Source: Sphaerulina vaccinii | Taxonomy: Eukaryota; Ascomycota; Dothideomycetes; Mycosphaerellales; Mycosphaerellaceae | Assembly (NCBI GenBank): GCA_022570795.1 | Contig: JAKUDP010000002.1 | Location: forward strand, 558,001-622,000 | Direction: 5' to 3' | Length of the DNA stretch: 64,000 nt | Shown: one piece after another, positions 30,698-40,918 of the stretch | Layout: the number at the start of each line of letters is the position of its first letter | Numbering within the stretch: position 1 is the first letter of the stretch | Position numbers and translations under genes: made by a program | The notes under the pieces: generated by a model | What the model was told of the DNA's origin: nothing | The model's input: only the letters and a program-made list of their open reading frames with translations | The model's database searches: none

Positions 30698-32921
30698 AGA
30701 GGAGGAGAAGAAAGAAGAAGAAGAGGGAGGACGCAGTTCTCGAGCGAGCTTGAAGGGCGAACTTCAAAGCAGCGTTGTAGTGCTTCGCGCAGGCCACAAG
30801 GGGATAGACAGGCCGAGAACGAAGCAGAAGTAAGAACTTGTAATGTACGTATGTGTGTAAGTGAGTGGACATGGATTGTATAAAGAGCATTACAGATCGG
30901 CACTGTCCTCCCTCGCGACATGCGATCAAAGGTCGAAAATGCACTTTGTGTACTAGGTCAAAAGGGCAATGCGCTCTGCCTAGGAACACAATGGCCTGGT
31001 GCTCGCGAGTCGACGGAGATACGTACGTCGACCTGGTCCCAACTTTCAGATGTTGATTGGGATGCCTAAAGCGAGCCTCCGTATTTGTATGAGCAGTCTG
31101 CCAGGCTTGCTTCTGCATGTCAATCGCGGTCATGCTGACTTCATTCGCTTCTCCAGCATGTGTAATGATATCTGATCCCGTGAAGTTGATAGTCATCGAA
31201 CCAAGGTCAACGAGTTCTGGGGGGAAAGGGGAGATGAAAGTGAAGTGCATTGGACAAGAGTGGAGTCTTGGCTTCAGAAGCAGCTCCTTCCCAACCTTTC
31301 GATCTCGACTCTCTTCTCTCTTTAGACATCTGAACATGAGTTTGGAATACGATTCAGCACTACCATCCATCGACGCGTACAGTCATCAATGATCATGCTC
31401 TTTACAAGATGGTGCTGGAAGCCTAGCAACGTCAGACAGACTCACCGCCAGTCTCGCTTGCCCTACCATACCTCTGCAGAAATGAGGTCAAACAAGCCAA
31501 ACACAATGACACGGCACTCATGATGCCCAATGACAATATGAGACTGTTGAGAAATGCATGAAGCCACGCTTAATGATGTCAAGGCGTATGACAAGCACAG
31601 AAAGACTGTAAGAGATTCGAGCTGTGGCTGGAACAACACACCTGGCCCACAAGTCTGGCACACCACATGTGGCACACTTCCCCAGATCGACCCTTCAGCA
31701 TCTGGGGTGCATCGAAGGTAGAGAGCCTCATGTTCGAACATCATTTGTGTGCCTGGTTCATGGAGCTGAGTGGTTCTCCGCAGCGGTCAGTCCAGCGGCA
31801 AGCACACACACCGCAGAGCCGCTTGCGACTGCGCGTCACTCCGTTCTGCTGTCACTACTTCCCAGTGGTGACATGAAGCACAACTGGGCGCAATCGAGAA
31901 ATGCAGTCTGGCAGATCAATCTCGATTCAGCTATTGCCATGACTAAGTTGAATCGACTGAAACAGGTGTGCAGGGACCTTGCTTGCAGCACGAGACGACT
32001 TCAGGTCGTGTTCAGCGTTTCTCACTACTTCGACAGGCGCCTGCCTCAAGCATTTCGGGACGCACGCGAGCATTACTAGGTCAAGCATGGTGATTGAGTG
32101 CAATACCGAAGCAGCCGGTCGGCCCGTATGCGACGTTCGAGCTCCTGCTTGCCTACCCTCCATCTGATGCAATCGCGGTTCATATCGCGCGTTGACAGAG
32201 AGCGGCAGGCTGTGTTTTGATGGCACACAGGCATTGGCAAGCTCTGCCACAGTATACGCCCAGGCTTCTGCTCGCGAGCGCGAGTCTTCTTCACACAAAT
32301 GGAATAATGCTAATACGTGAGTTAGTCGTTGAGATCTGACCAGGGCCAGCCTTGCGAAATATACTGCACGAGCACCGCGCAATGAAGCGGCTATGCAGGC
32401 TCTAAGTCTTCACATCCTGTTTCAAGCAGCCCACAAACTCTCATCTCACGCCCATCGCAGGGAGACGCTGTGTCGGGATCGTGTCGCTCACCGATCCGAG
32501 TGCTCGGGCAGCCAGGCTGTGTCTGTTTCCAAGTTACGTGACAGCGCTTCGGCATACGAACTTGCTGCCACCCGTCAAGGTTCGGTCCATGATTATTGTG
32601 AAGAAATATCGACTTGTGATAGGTGAGTTTTATCCCAGAAGTGTGTTGTCGACAAGGGCGAATCGTGTGCAGCTATGTGTTCATTAGAAGGAGGCTCAGC
32701 AGCGTGTCAGTTCTGGCCTATACTCCTGCACGGTGAGGCGATCTTAGCATCATCAAGTCGATACACATCAAAGAGAACGCAGTCTACCTCGATCGCGGCA
32801 CGGACCTCTGGACATCAGAACTTTCTCGACTTCTATTCCTGAACTTCGACCACTCAACTGTACTTTGTTTGGTTCGCCCTTTCCCTTGAGCGCTCGATGT
32901 ATTTACTTCACATCTCATTCA
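30698..32921. other. gene-poor stretch
   Basis: About 2.2 kb with only overlapping short frames on both strands. The longest (31370-30660, minus) runs antisense into the DUF155 3' exon and has random-looking composition. Others at 31624-32079 plus and 32382-31927 minus overlap each other. No repeat, transposon end or RNA gene was seen. The part after about 32750 likely holds the promoter of the next gene. Confidence 0.5.
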
Positions 32922-33926
32922 ATGAATGGCCAAGGCAGACAACAGTATTCTGCTCCCACATTCCCACCACCTCCCACAGGCGAGCATGCACCAGGTCAGA
33001 CTAGGGAAAGAATGACGACCGGACTTCCGAACTACGCTTATCGGGCAATGTACGACAACCAAGAAGCCAATCAATATCCTCCACCTCCGAGTCACAGCCA
33101 CAGTAGCGCGAGAAGTCGGCGAAGCGCACATGGCGCCTATGGTTCGAGGTACGGCGACGACCATGGTTTCGGAACCAGAAGACTAGAAGACGGGCATTAC
33201 GAAAGCGAAAGAAGAACCCGCGAAAGTGGTAGAAGACCACGACGCAGACCCGCCTCATCCTACGACTCCTCAGACAGATCCTACGACTCCAGAGACACCA
33301 GACATCATCGCGACGACAGACGGCGAGGAGGAGAACTACGAAGTCGGAGTTCACGACGTAGTCATGAGAACGACAAACGCGATCAAGAAGTCCAGAAACA
33401 ACAACAGCAGCAACAACAAGAACAGAAGAAAACCGGATTCGCGAAATTCGAGGAGTATATTACTCCATTCAATGTCGGTATCCTCATGGGCTGCATGGAT
33501 CTCATAGGAGGCACGATCTCATTGTACATGACCAATAAACGTTTCAGCAAGAAAGCTTTGGCTAAAGGTCCGGCACCTGGTGAACCTGGTGCGTCTAGTG
33601 GTGGAGGTGATGATGAGAAGAAGGGCTCTGCTGACGAACAGCAGGATAAGAATGGAAGCAGCAGCAGCAGCAAGGTGTCAACCTCGCGAGGCTCGCGAAG
33701 TACGAAGAGCACGAGAAGTCGTGGAAGACGCGAGAGATCAAGGCGAGACTACTCATCGGATTCTTCGTCTGACTCTTCATCATCTGGTAGTAGCTACTGG
33801 AGCAATAGCGACACGAGAAGATATCGACATATGCCTGAAAGGCTAGAGTACGATAGTCGTGGCAGAGTGATTTCAGGCGCTGCTAGGGCTGCACACCGGG
33901 GCGCTACGCATGTGAGGAGGAGGTGA
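32922..33926 (+). CDS. Arg/Ser-rich low-complexity protein with one hydrophobic segment
   Basis: The likely start is MNGQGRQQYSAPTFPPPP, giving 334 residues; an in-frame ATG 19 codons upstream has poor context. The N-terminal third is Pro/Ser/His-rich. It is followed by a long Arg/Ser/Asp region (about 60-150), a Gln run and a short ordered-looking segment KKTGFAKFEEYITPFNVGILMGCMDLIGGTISLYMTNK-like (described here in two parts: FAKFEEYITPF, then a hydrophobic stretch GILMGCMDLIGGTISLYM). The C-terminal half is a Ser/Arg/Asp-rich tail ending in basic residues. The hydrophobic stretch may be a single membrane helix. No family or function is recognised. Confidence 0.65.
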   Translation: MNGQGRQQYSAPTFPPPPTGEHAPGQTRERMTTGLPNYAYRAMYDNQEANQYPPPPSHSHSSARSRRSAHGAYGSRYGDDHGFGTRRLEDGHYESERRTRESGRRPRRRPASSYDSSDRSYDSRDTRHHRDDRRRGGELRSRSSRRSHENDKRDQEVQKQQQQQQQEQKKTGFAKFEEYITPFNVGILMGCMDLIGGTISLYMTNKRFSKKALAKGPAPGEPGASSGGGDDEKKGSADEQQDKNGSSSSSKVSTSRGSRSTKSTRSRGRRERSRRDYSSDSSSDSSSSGSSYWSNSDTRRYRHMPERLEYDSRGRVISGAARAAHRGATHVRRR

Positions 33927-34142
33927 GGAGTTCTGTACATCTAGATTACTTCACTTTACTAGCAGGACAGGCAATGGGCATTTCGGAAGAAGCTGATAAT
34001 CATAGGACAGATTGCGAAGACTGTACAGCAGGGACATTATCATACATTAGAATTTGTGAACACTTGAACACTCTGAAGTCGCTTGACACAAGACACATTG
34101 CAGAGTTTGACCTATCCTATTCGGTGGCCCTCCGGTGGATCA

Positions 34143-34691
34143 TCATCTCCCAGACCTGCCAGCAGGATAAAACCTCTCATCATCCTCAGAATCCTCATCA
34201 ATAACAGTCGGAGGCGCAGTCGTAGGTGGAGTCAGGACCAGCTCATCATCTTCCGAGGAGAACACACTCTCCTGTGGATTCCCATGCCCAAAATCCACCT
34301 TCCGATCATGTTGAGCAAGAGTTCCCGTCTCGAGTCTTGCTAGACGAATCTCGTCTTCCGGCACTTCTGCTGAGATAGGTGCTGCCGCCGGTGGTGTCCT
34401 CCGATCATCATCCTTGAGTACAGCATCATAGCTCGGAGGTGGCAGTTCAGTTGCGAGTTTGTCATCTTGTGGTATTATATCGTCTTGTACGCCTCCTCTG
34501 CTGCGATTTGAGTGAAAGCTTAGTCGCAGGGCAGAGTTGATGGCTCTCTCGGCTTGGTTTGATTCTATAGCTGGCTGAGGTTCCTCATGCGCCATTTCGA
34601 GCTCATTCTTGTTTAGACTGTCTGGTCCTTCAGGACGTGTTTTGCCCCAGCAGCAACAGCAGGGTATTTTGGATACCCAGGGATCTTTCAT
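34143..34691 (-). CDS. small protein with N-terminal Cys cluster and PY motif
   Basis: A 182-residue protein beginning MKDPWVSKIPCCCCWG. Four consecutive cysteines near the N-terminus beside basic and hydrophobic residues are a typical palmitoylation site, suggesting membrane attachment. Residues about 84-90 read PPPSYDAV, a PPxY-class motif bound by WW domains of Rsp5/NEDD4 ubiquitin ligases. The rest is disordered and acidic, ending in a SEDDE-rich tail. Together these suggest a membrane-tethered adaptor for a ubiquitin ligase, which is inference from motifs. No domain or family is recognised. Its 3' end faces that of the preceding gene, with a 216-bp gap. Confidence 0.65.
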   Translation of the reverse strand: MKDPWVSKIPCCCCWGKTRPEGPDSLNKNELEMAHEEPQPAIESNQAERAINSALRLSFHSNRSRGGVQDDIIPQDDKLATELPPPSYDAVLKDDDRRTPPAAAPISAEVPEDEIRLARLETGTLAQHDRKVDFGHGNPQESVFSSEDDELVLTPPTTAPPTVIDEDSEDDERFYPAGRSGR

Positions 34692-35188
34692 CTTGGTTTT
34701 GCGTCTTGCGGTTCTGGCAGAGTTGGAAAAGGTCCTTGAAAGTTGTTGTTCTTTCTGCAGATAATATCTATCTTGCTGCCTTACAGCTCAGCATATCGAA
34801 GGATGAGAGGAGCGTAGTCAAACTTAAAAGAGCGCCATTCCAGCAGCCTCGGTTAGCAAACGAATGAAGTTCTTGGACGCCAGCACGCGTTTGGACGAGA
34901 TCGCGAGACGTGTCGTATTAACTGTAGGCACATCGATACATGTTTTTGATGTTGAGAAGGAAGGAACGTGAAGTAAGGAACGAGCATTTCATGTCATTGC
35001 CTGGCAGCTGCCTGTTTGCCTTGTGAAGAGACTACAGATTTGCCGAACTCGGAGACTTCATCATGTAGATATTCAAACAAGACTCAATGCCAGCTTCTCA
35101 GGTATCCTCAGGTCATCTTCCTACACACCCGCTGAATCGCTGATCATCTTGCTATGCAAGACGCTGAAGCGATCAATTTCCAGTCCAT
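34692..35188. other. intergenic region
   Basis: This is the upstream flank of the Cys-cluster protein gene and the 3' flank of the BAR-SH3 gene. The frames seen are short and overlapping; nothing else is supported. Confidence 0.5.
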
Positions 35189-36934
35189 CTACAACTGCAC
35201 ATAGTTCGCAGGGAATGATCCCTTCCTTCCGTTGACCTCACCCTCCCACCAATCGTCCGTACTCTCCGTCTTCTTGATCACTCTAATCTTATCGCCCTCC
35301 CTGAATGGCAGATCTTCCGCAGTCTGGCCTTCAAAGTCATACAATGCCGTCACAAACGTAGCTTGCGTAGATCCAATTCTCTTTACTGGGACCGGCGGCG
35401 GTGGCTTCTTCTTAGCAGCCGCAATACTAGCCACGGATGAAGCTACAGACTGCGCTGATGTTTGGCGACTCAGCCCAGGCATAGGGACGGCGCCATTGTT
35501 CGCACCCGAGAAATAGTCGTTGTGAGAACTGACGCGCGAAAGACCGCTAGGTGGCGTAGCATAGTGTCCTGGAGATGAAGCCTGCGATTCGCTATATGCA
35601 GGCGGAGGTTGTGGTGGATAGGATGATATAAGTCCGCCAGGAGATTTGCGATCTGCTGGGTAGCCATTACCCGTGCGCTCATTCGATGCCAAGTTCGAAT
35701 ATGAAGGCATGCGTGGCTTGTTCGAAGGTATACCAGGTGAAGGAAGCGGTGACTGGGTGCCAAACTTCGCTGCTCCTGGTGAGGGAATGCTACCTCCACC
35801 ACCAGGTCGTGGCGGCTTTGGCGGAGCTTCTTCTTCCTCTTCGTAGTGTCCAGGATATGTGATTTGCTGAGGTCGAGGGCTGCTCCCGTTACTGTTGCTA
35901 CCATTAGTCGCGCCGGGAACTGCTGGTGGTGCGGATTTTCCTGGTATTGCGCCTTTGCCACGAGTTACGAGTGCGGAGCCTTTGTTTCTTATGCCCAAGC
36001 CACTGGCTGATCCTGCTTCTCTGTTCATGCCTGCTGCGCCGTATGTCTTATTGCGTATACCCAAGCCTGTCATCGAAGAGGTCTCCTTGTCCGGCAAGTT
36101 CATGGGCATATGAACCGCCTTACCATGCTTCAAGATATCCGAGAAACTTTCCCACTCTTTTCGAAGTGATGTGAATTGCGTGTCCCAAGCGGAAATGACT
36201 TCTCCGTCACTCGGTGCAGGACTTGGTAATCCCTCCTGCCTGCAATACGCGTCCAAACTTGTGTACAACTGCCCCACCAGAGTTGTCTGGATCTGGATCT
36301 GAGTCGTCAGGATAAACGGCAAAAGTGCCTGTATAGCTTCAATAACAGGCGGGAAATACTGCTTGACCTGATCATCGGCAGTCTGATAATCAATCTGCGC
36401 CTGTTGCAAATCTCCTTCATGCTTCGCAAGCGCCATCTCCTCTTTCATATTTCGCACTTCCTTCTTCCTAGCATGCTCGGCCCTGCTCAGATATCTCTCA
36501 TAGTCCAATTTCGAGTTCTCGCGATGCTTCAGCGTTTTCTGAAGAGACTTGGTGGCACCTTTCGCTTCTTTCACAGGACGCACAATCTTCTGATCAATCA
36601 TGCCGATCTCCTGCTTGAGATCTGTCTTCAGATCACTGTACAGCTTTTGCAGTCCCAAGCATTTCTGGAGCTGATCTCGCGGTGTCTGCACTGGTGCTCC
36701 ACGTTCTGGAGGTGGTTCGATGGGTTTGTAGAGTGCTGCGAAGGCTTCGGCAGAATCGTATTGGTATCTGAGAATCTCTTCCCAGCCATTGCGCCACGTT
36801 GTCAAGTCTTTCTCGAGTCGCAAGAGCATTTCGTCTGTTGCCTTGAACTCTGCGATGACCGACCCGACATCTGCAGTGTCGGCGGACCTCTTGCTGCCCA
36901 CCTTGTGTGCTGTCCTCTGCACTGACTTGAACAT
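35189..36934 (-). CDS. BAR-SH3 adaptor protein
   Basis: Start chosen at MFKSVQRTAHKVGSK, giving 581 residues; the frame is open 18 codons further but that part is unlike a protein start. Residues about 1-275 are a helical, coiled-coil-rich BAR-type domain (MLLRLEKDLTTWRNGWEEILRYQ; LSRAEHARKKEVRNMKEEMALAKHEGDL as separate helices) with a conserved PPVIEAIQALLPFILTTQIQIQ helix. The middle (about 290-515) is Pro/Gly/Ser-rich with PPKPPRPGGGG-type motifs that could bind SH3 domains. Residues about 522-581 form a C-terminal SH3 domain: ALYDFEGQTAEDLPFREGD, DDWWEGEVNGRKGSFPANYV, with the ALYDF, WW and P-x-NYV signatures intact. Such proteins link membrane curvature to actin at endocytic sites. It resembles, but is not clearly, Rvs167/Hob1. 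Confidence 0.82.
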   Translation of the reverse strand: MFKSVQRTAHKVGSKRSADTADVGSVIAEFKATDEMLLRLEKDLTTWRNGWEEILRYQYDSAEAFAALYKPIEPPPERGAPVQTPRDQLQKCLGLQKLYSDLKTDLKQEIGMIDQKIVRPVKEAKGATKSLQKTLKHRENSKLDYERYLSRAEHARKKEVRNMKEEMALAKHEGDLQQAQIDYQTADDQVKQYFPPVIEAIQALLPFILTTQIQIQTTLVGQLYTSLDAYCRQEGLPSPAPSDGEVISAWDTQFTSLRKEWESFSDILKHGKAVHMPMNLPDKETSSMTGLGIRNKTYGAAGMNREAGSASGLGIRNKGSALVTRGKGAIPGKSAPPAVPGATNGSNSNGSSPRPQQITYPGHYEEEEEAPPKPPRPGGGGSIPSPGAAKFGTQSPLPSPGIPSNKPRMPSYSNLASNERTGNGYPADRKSPGGLISSYPPQPPPAYSESQASSPGHYATPPSGLSRVSSHNDYFSGANNGAVPMPGLSRQTSAQSVASSVASIAAAKKKPPPPVPVKRIGSTQATFVTALYDFEGQTAEDLPFREGDKIRVIKKTESTDDWWEGEVNGRKGSFPANYVQL

Positions 36935-37706
36935 GTTGGCGGCAGTGAGGTGACTTCCAATGGCACAGCACGCAATAGCAGACCGCACAAATCAATAAAC
37001 AATAGCAAAGCGAGTGTGAAGGTGGTGTGGTGTTAGTGTTGGAAAGGCCAACAAATGGGTTGAGGCTGAGCCCGCTGCGGCACCTTCTTCCAATGCCTAT
37101 GGAGCTGTGTCACTCTGCCTTACCTCTACATCAGACCATTCATGTTGATCGTTTGCTTGCTCACCGGTCAGCTGCATTCGTCCAATGGACTGCATGAGTC
37201 CACAAGCTGTTGTAAAAGAGCTGTCAAACAAGAGAGTCCCTGAGAAGTCCCTCGCCTCGCCTGTTCAAGACGAGTGACGAGTGGGGCGAGAAAGTCTATA
37301 CTGCATGGGCCTGGCCTCAACCTTGTGCCCAGTTTGATGGTGAACTACTTTCTGCATGTCTCGGAAGAGTAGAGATGTGGTAGCTTTCACAATGGCTTCG
37401 AGTTCTATGACCGACCGTCTGGCATCGCCGTGTCTCGGTTCCTGAATCGTAATACCCTCCTATCTCGCCTCTACCATGGTAGAGGGCTGAGTTCCGAGCC
37501 ACGATGCCAAATGTTAAGTGCCGCGTAGTCAGGCACCAGGGGCAGCGGCGGTGCCATACTGGTGGTGACTTGGAATGCCGACTTCGTATCTCAGTCAGGA
37601 AGGTCATTGTCGAGGTCCATCAGCTCAGCACTGGCTTCTCGAGATATGCTCACAGTGGTGAGCTGAGCATCTGCTCAGGGTACACCATTTCCTGCTTCAG
37701 CATACA
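36935..37706. other. intergenic region between two minus-strand genes
   Basis: This is the promoter and leader of the BAR-SH3 gene plus the 3' flank of PEX8. A frame at 36633-36995 minus overlaps the BAR domain in another phase and is a shadow. No element is assigned. Confidence 0.5.
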
Positions 37707-39823
37707 TTACAGCTTACTCTCTGCGACGCCATCGTTCAACCCACCACTCATCAAAGCAGCCTCATCTCTACCATACAGAACCCACTCTTTCCCACCACTT
37801 GTGCTCCACCAAGCATGACAGACTCGACTCCGCTCAGGATCCAGCTCTCCACTTTCAACAAGTATATGCCAAAAGTGCCGTTTGCAATGTTCTCGCATAT
37901 TCCAATCTTGTACTTCATGAATCATATCTGCTGTAATAGGTAGCCCCTCGTCGAGAAGGTCCAATGGAATTTGTGTCAAACCATCGATGACTGTCAATGT
38001 AAGAACAGCTTGCTCCGATAATGGTATAGGCGGTTCGATCGATCCTTCGGGTGTACCAGAGTGGATGGGTATGGGAGTTGTTTCTGCGTGGTGAGCACGC
38101 TCGTGTAGTAGATCGAGTAGAACTGCCGGCATCATCGGTTGTTCTACTGCGAGAGGTGATGGTGGTGAGGTGAGTTTCAAGAGTGCCTTGAATGCTAGCC
38201 TGAACTGGCGAGCTGAGAGATTCAAGGGGAAGACCCGGAACAGTGAGTCCACATAGAAAGGTAGGTTGGCGATCGTTGCTTGAGCATTTTGTGGTGCTGA
38301 GAATACTGCAAGGGTTACACTGTGTGCGGCCTCGAAGACTGGGAGGAGAGGTCCTTTGCCGCCGGCAGCAAGGTAGGAGGTCACGACAGGAACGATGATG
38401 TCCGCCGTGAGGTGAGTTGGTAGTATTAGCGTGAAGTGCTCTACCGTGTTGAGGAAGAAGAGATCCAGGGTCCGATCCAGTGGATGATCTGCAACAGTGC
38501 CAATCTGCGGTGGTTGAGTGGCTCGCAGGAAAGCCTCGACCTCGATGGGATACTGGCTGAGTATGTCCATTGACGTGTAATACACAAAGTTGTACTGCGA
38601 GAAGGTTGATTGACCTTGTCTTGTCGTAATGAAGTACAAGTTGCGGAGTGTATGCAAAGTTTGTTGTGCAATACCTGGTGCCAGATCATCCCTTGCCAGT
38701 ACAGGATCTCCCAGAAGACGGCCAAGAGCACTTCTCATGACAATGACACTGGCAAATAGGACAGACTTCAGCAGTCCGAACAGTGCTGGCGATGTAGTAG
38801 TGATTGTGGTCTCATCGAGATACTCAGATTGCTCAGAGGTCTCAACACCAGAAAGTCTGTTCTGCCTCCATTGTGTGATGACCGTCCTGGCCAAACTGCT
38901 AAGTTCGTCCAGTGCCGCTGTGACCAACCAGGGATCTCGTACCTGCTCAATCGTGTGTCCAATCAATCTCGCTAATGGGCCGAGTGACTTAATCAGTGGC
39001 CCTGCTGATAATTGCTGTATTCGTTGGTATGATTGCGACTGCTCCAGCCATCTCAGCTTGCCGCTTCCGGTCACCTGTATATCTCGATCCAGTGCTCCGA
39101 GAAAGTAAGCCGATTGCAGCCCTTCGCTCGCGTAGAAGGTGGTCTTCATCAGGACCGGCAGTAACAGATCATAATCTAGCTTCGATCGCTCGTAGTTCGT
39201 CAACACGGGAAAGCAGTGGTTCAACACGAGCGTGATACCGCCACATCCCAACTCGTCGTCGTCCAGTGTCTCTCCCAACGCCAGGTTAGCAGCAGTGATA
39301 AGAGCGCTTTCTAGCTTGTGCCGCATGTTGTTGGAGATGTTCTCCTCCTCAGCAGGACCGAAGCCAAGGAGCAAGCCAGCAATCGCAAGTAGATGCCGCC
39401 ATCGTGGCGAATGATCATCAGCGCCCACTATGACAGCCTCAATCCAGTCGTCCTTGGCCAGTGTTCGCTCATGCTGAAGCTGTGAGAACTCCGCATCTGG
39501 GACCTTGTCTCTTATGGCGTTCTCATGTTTGACCAGAGCTTGTGCTGCAGCGTGAAACACGCTGATCATACGCATGCATGACCGTAAGCCTTCGGGTCGC
39601 GTCCATATTGCCGGAGCGGAGAGTAGTTGACTTGTAAGTAGCGTGACGTTCAAAGGATTGTTGAGACTGGTCAACAAGGACGAAGCAGTTCCGAAGAGCC
39701 TAGGGGTTGTTAGCCTATGTTGTTGGACGCGACTGCAGACGCAACTGACCTTGGCGTGTCTTGCTGGTCTGTATAGGTCTGCAAGTGCCGCAGCAACGTG
39801 CCTAGGAGGCGATCACTGGGCAT
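37707..39823 (-). CDS. PEX8: peroxisomal import protein Pex8
   Basis: Two exons, 39823-39750 and 39699-37707, with a 50-nt intron, give 688 residues. The protein ends in SKL, a canonical PTS1 signal, which Pex8 is known to carry as a lumenal peroxisomal protein. The first exon encodes MPSDRLLGTLLRHLQTY; RLLGTLLRHL resembles a PTS2 but has one residue too many between the basic pair and HL. The body is a long helical protein without catalytic motifs, as in the family, with segments such as YYTSMDILSQYPIEVEAFLRATQP and LDLFFLNTVEHFTLILP. Pex8 links the docking and RING subcomplexes of the import machinery and helps to release cargo. The gene is divergent from the TMEM170-like gene with a 307-bp gap. 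Confidence 0.88.
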
Positions 39824-40130
39824 CCTGTCTCGTGCTTGATCACAATCTTGTCATAGCGATGATATAATTCTGTGTGTTGATGTATGTATTGAAGTGGCCC
39901 ATGATCTGGGAGGTGAAGTGAGCCGAGGTCTGTGTTCATTGGCTCGCTTCATCCCGTTGCTTGGCCCCCATGCCAGATCTGTGCTTCCTTCTCTGTCAAA
40001 CAACAACGACAACGCTCATGAACGATATCTGAACTTTTCGACATCAGCCTGGAACCGATGCAGCGAGCATACCCATGATGGTCTTGGGCTGACAATAGAT
40101 GAAGAACAGCCGTGCCGAGAGCGTCCAGAC
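39824..40130. promoter_or_regulatory. divergent promoter, PEX8 and TMEM170-like gene
   Basis: A 307-bp gap separates two opposite start codons, so a shared control region is likely. No TATA box or named factor site is recognised by eye. Confidence 0.4.
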
Positions 40131-40665
40131 ATGCCGTAAGCCGAAGAGCACAGTGTAGTATATTCTCAACATAGCTGACTTCTCCCAGCAACGACTTCTT
40201 GAAGCTACAAGTCAACCCGCAGCCTCTATCATACGAAGCTCCACCTTTCCCGTCCCTCTACTGGCCATTTCCAGTAAGCGGACCACAGAATGTGTACCTC
40301 TACGATGCCAACTCAATGTGGCGCTTCACCTTATACTGGACTCTGATTATAGTGGGCGGCGTGCATCTGATCGCGGCTGCATATGCGTGCGCCATACAAT
40401 GGCGAAACTGGAAGCTGATCTGGATCGCGCCTGTCACTTATGCTGTGATTGGAGGCATTGAAGCTGTGATTGCAGGCTGCGTTACTGGCGGACTGTAAGT
40501 TTGGTGTGTTAAGAGTCTCGGGCCATGCGCTGACATTATATTAGACTTGGAGGTGTATATACTGCAGGATTCTTCCGGATGTCTACTTGGATTCCTTTTG
40601 CTTGGGGTATCACGAATGCTCTGGTCCTGATCTTGGCCTCTTTCGCCATCCAAGGCGGGATGTGA
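40131..40665 (+). CDS. TMEM170-family integral membrane protein
   Basis: Three exons, 40131-40135, 40189-40494 and 40545-40665, give 143 residues; the first exon holds only ATG and two bases. Joining restores MPNDFLKLQVNPQPLSYEAPPFPSLYWPF and, at intron 2, CVTGGLLGGVYTAGF (split here). Three membrane helices are visible: around 45-70 (TLYWTLIIVGGVHLIAAAYA), 78-105 (LIWIAPVTYAVIGGIEAVIAG) and 118-140. The FPSLYWPF motif and three-helix layout match fungal TMEM170 proteins. Animal TMEM170A shapes ER sheets and nuclear envelope; the fungal role is not established. Introns are 53 and 50 nt. Confidence 0.83.
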
Positions 40666-40918
40666 CCGCGCATGCATACAGTCTTCAGCAAGCGAGTACG
40701 AGGCTCTGCGGCCAGTATGACTTCCCGTGAGGCGGCACGACTACCACAGTGAGCTTGCAGAGATGCCGTGCGGGGAACGACGAGCGATGCGCATGCAGAG
40801 AATCAGACACGCGACGCGGGAACGACCAACATCAAGTACACGACTTGAGGCGAAAGTCTAAGCACGGGGTGATACTGTTATGCAACGCCTATTTCTGGAC
40901 GACAAGACTCTCCACTAT

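Noticed and set aside
30660..31370. 236-codon minus-strand frame
   Set aside because: It runs antisense into the last DUF155 exon, has no domain and owes its Phe/Leu/Ser-rich end to the opposite-strand Glu/Lys codons.
31624..32382. opposed frames of about 150 codons
   Set aside because: They overlap on opposite strands, without recognisable motifs or conserved-looking segments.
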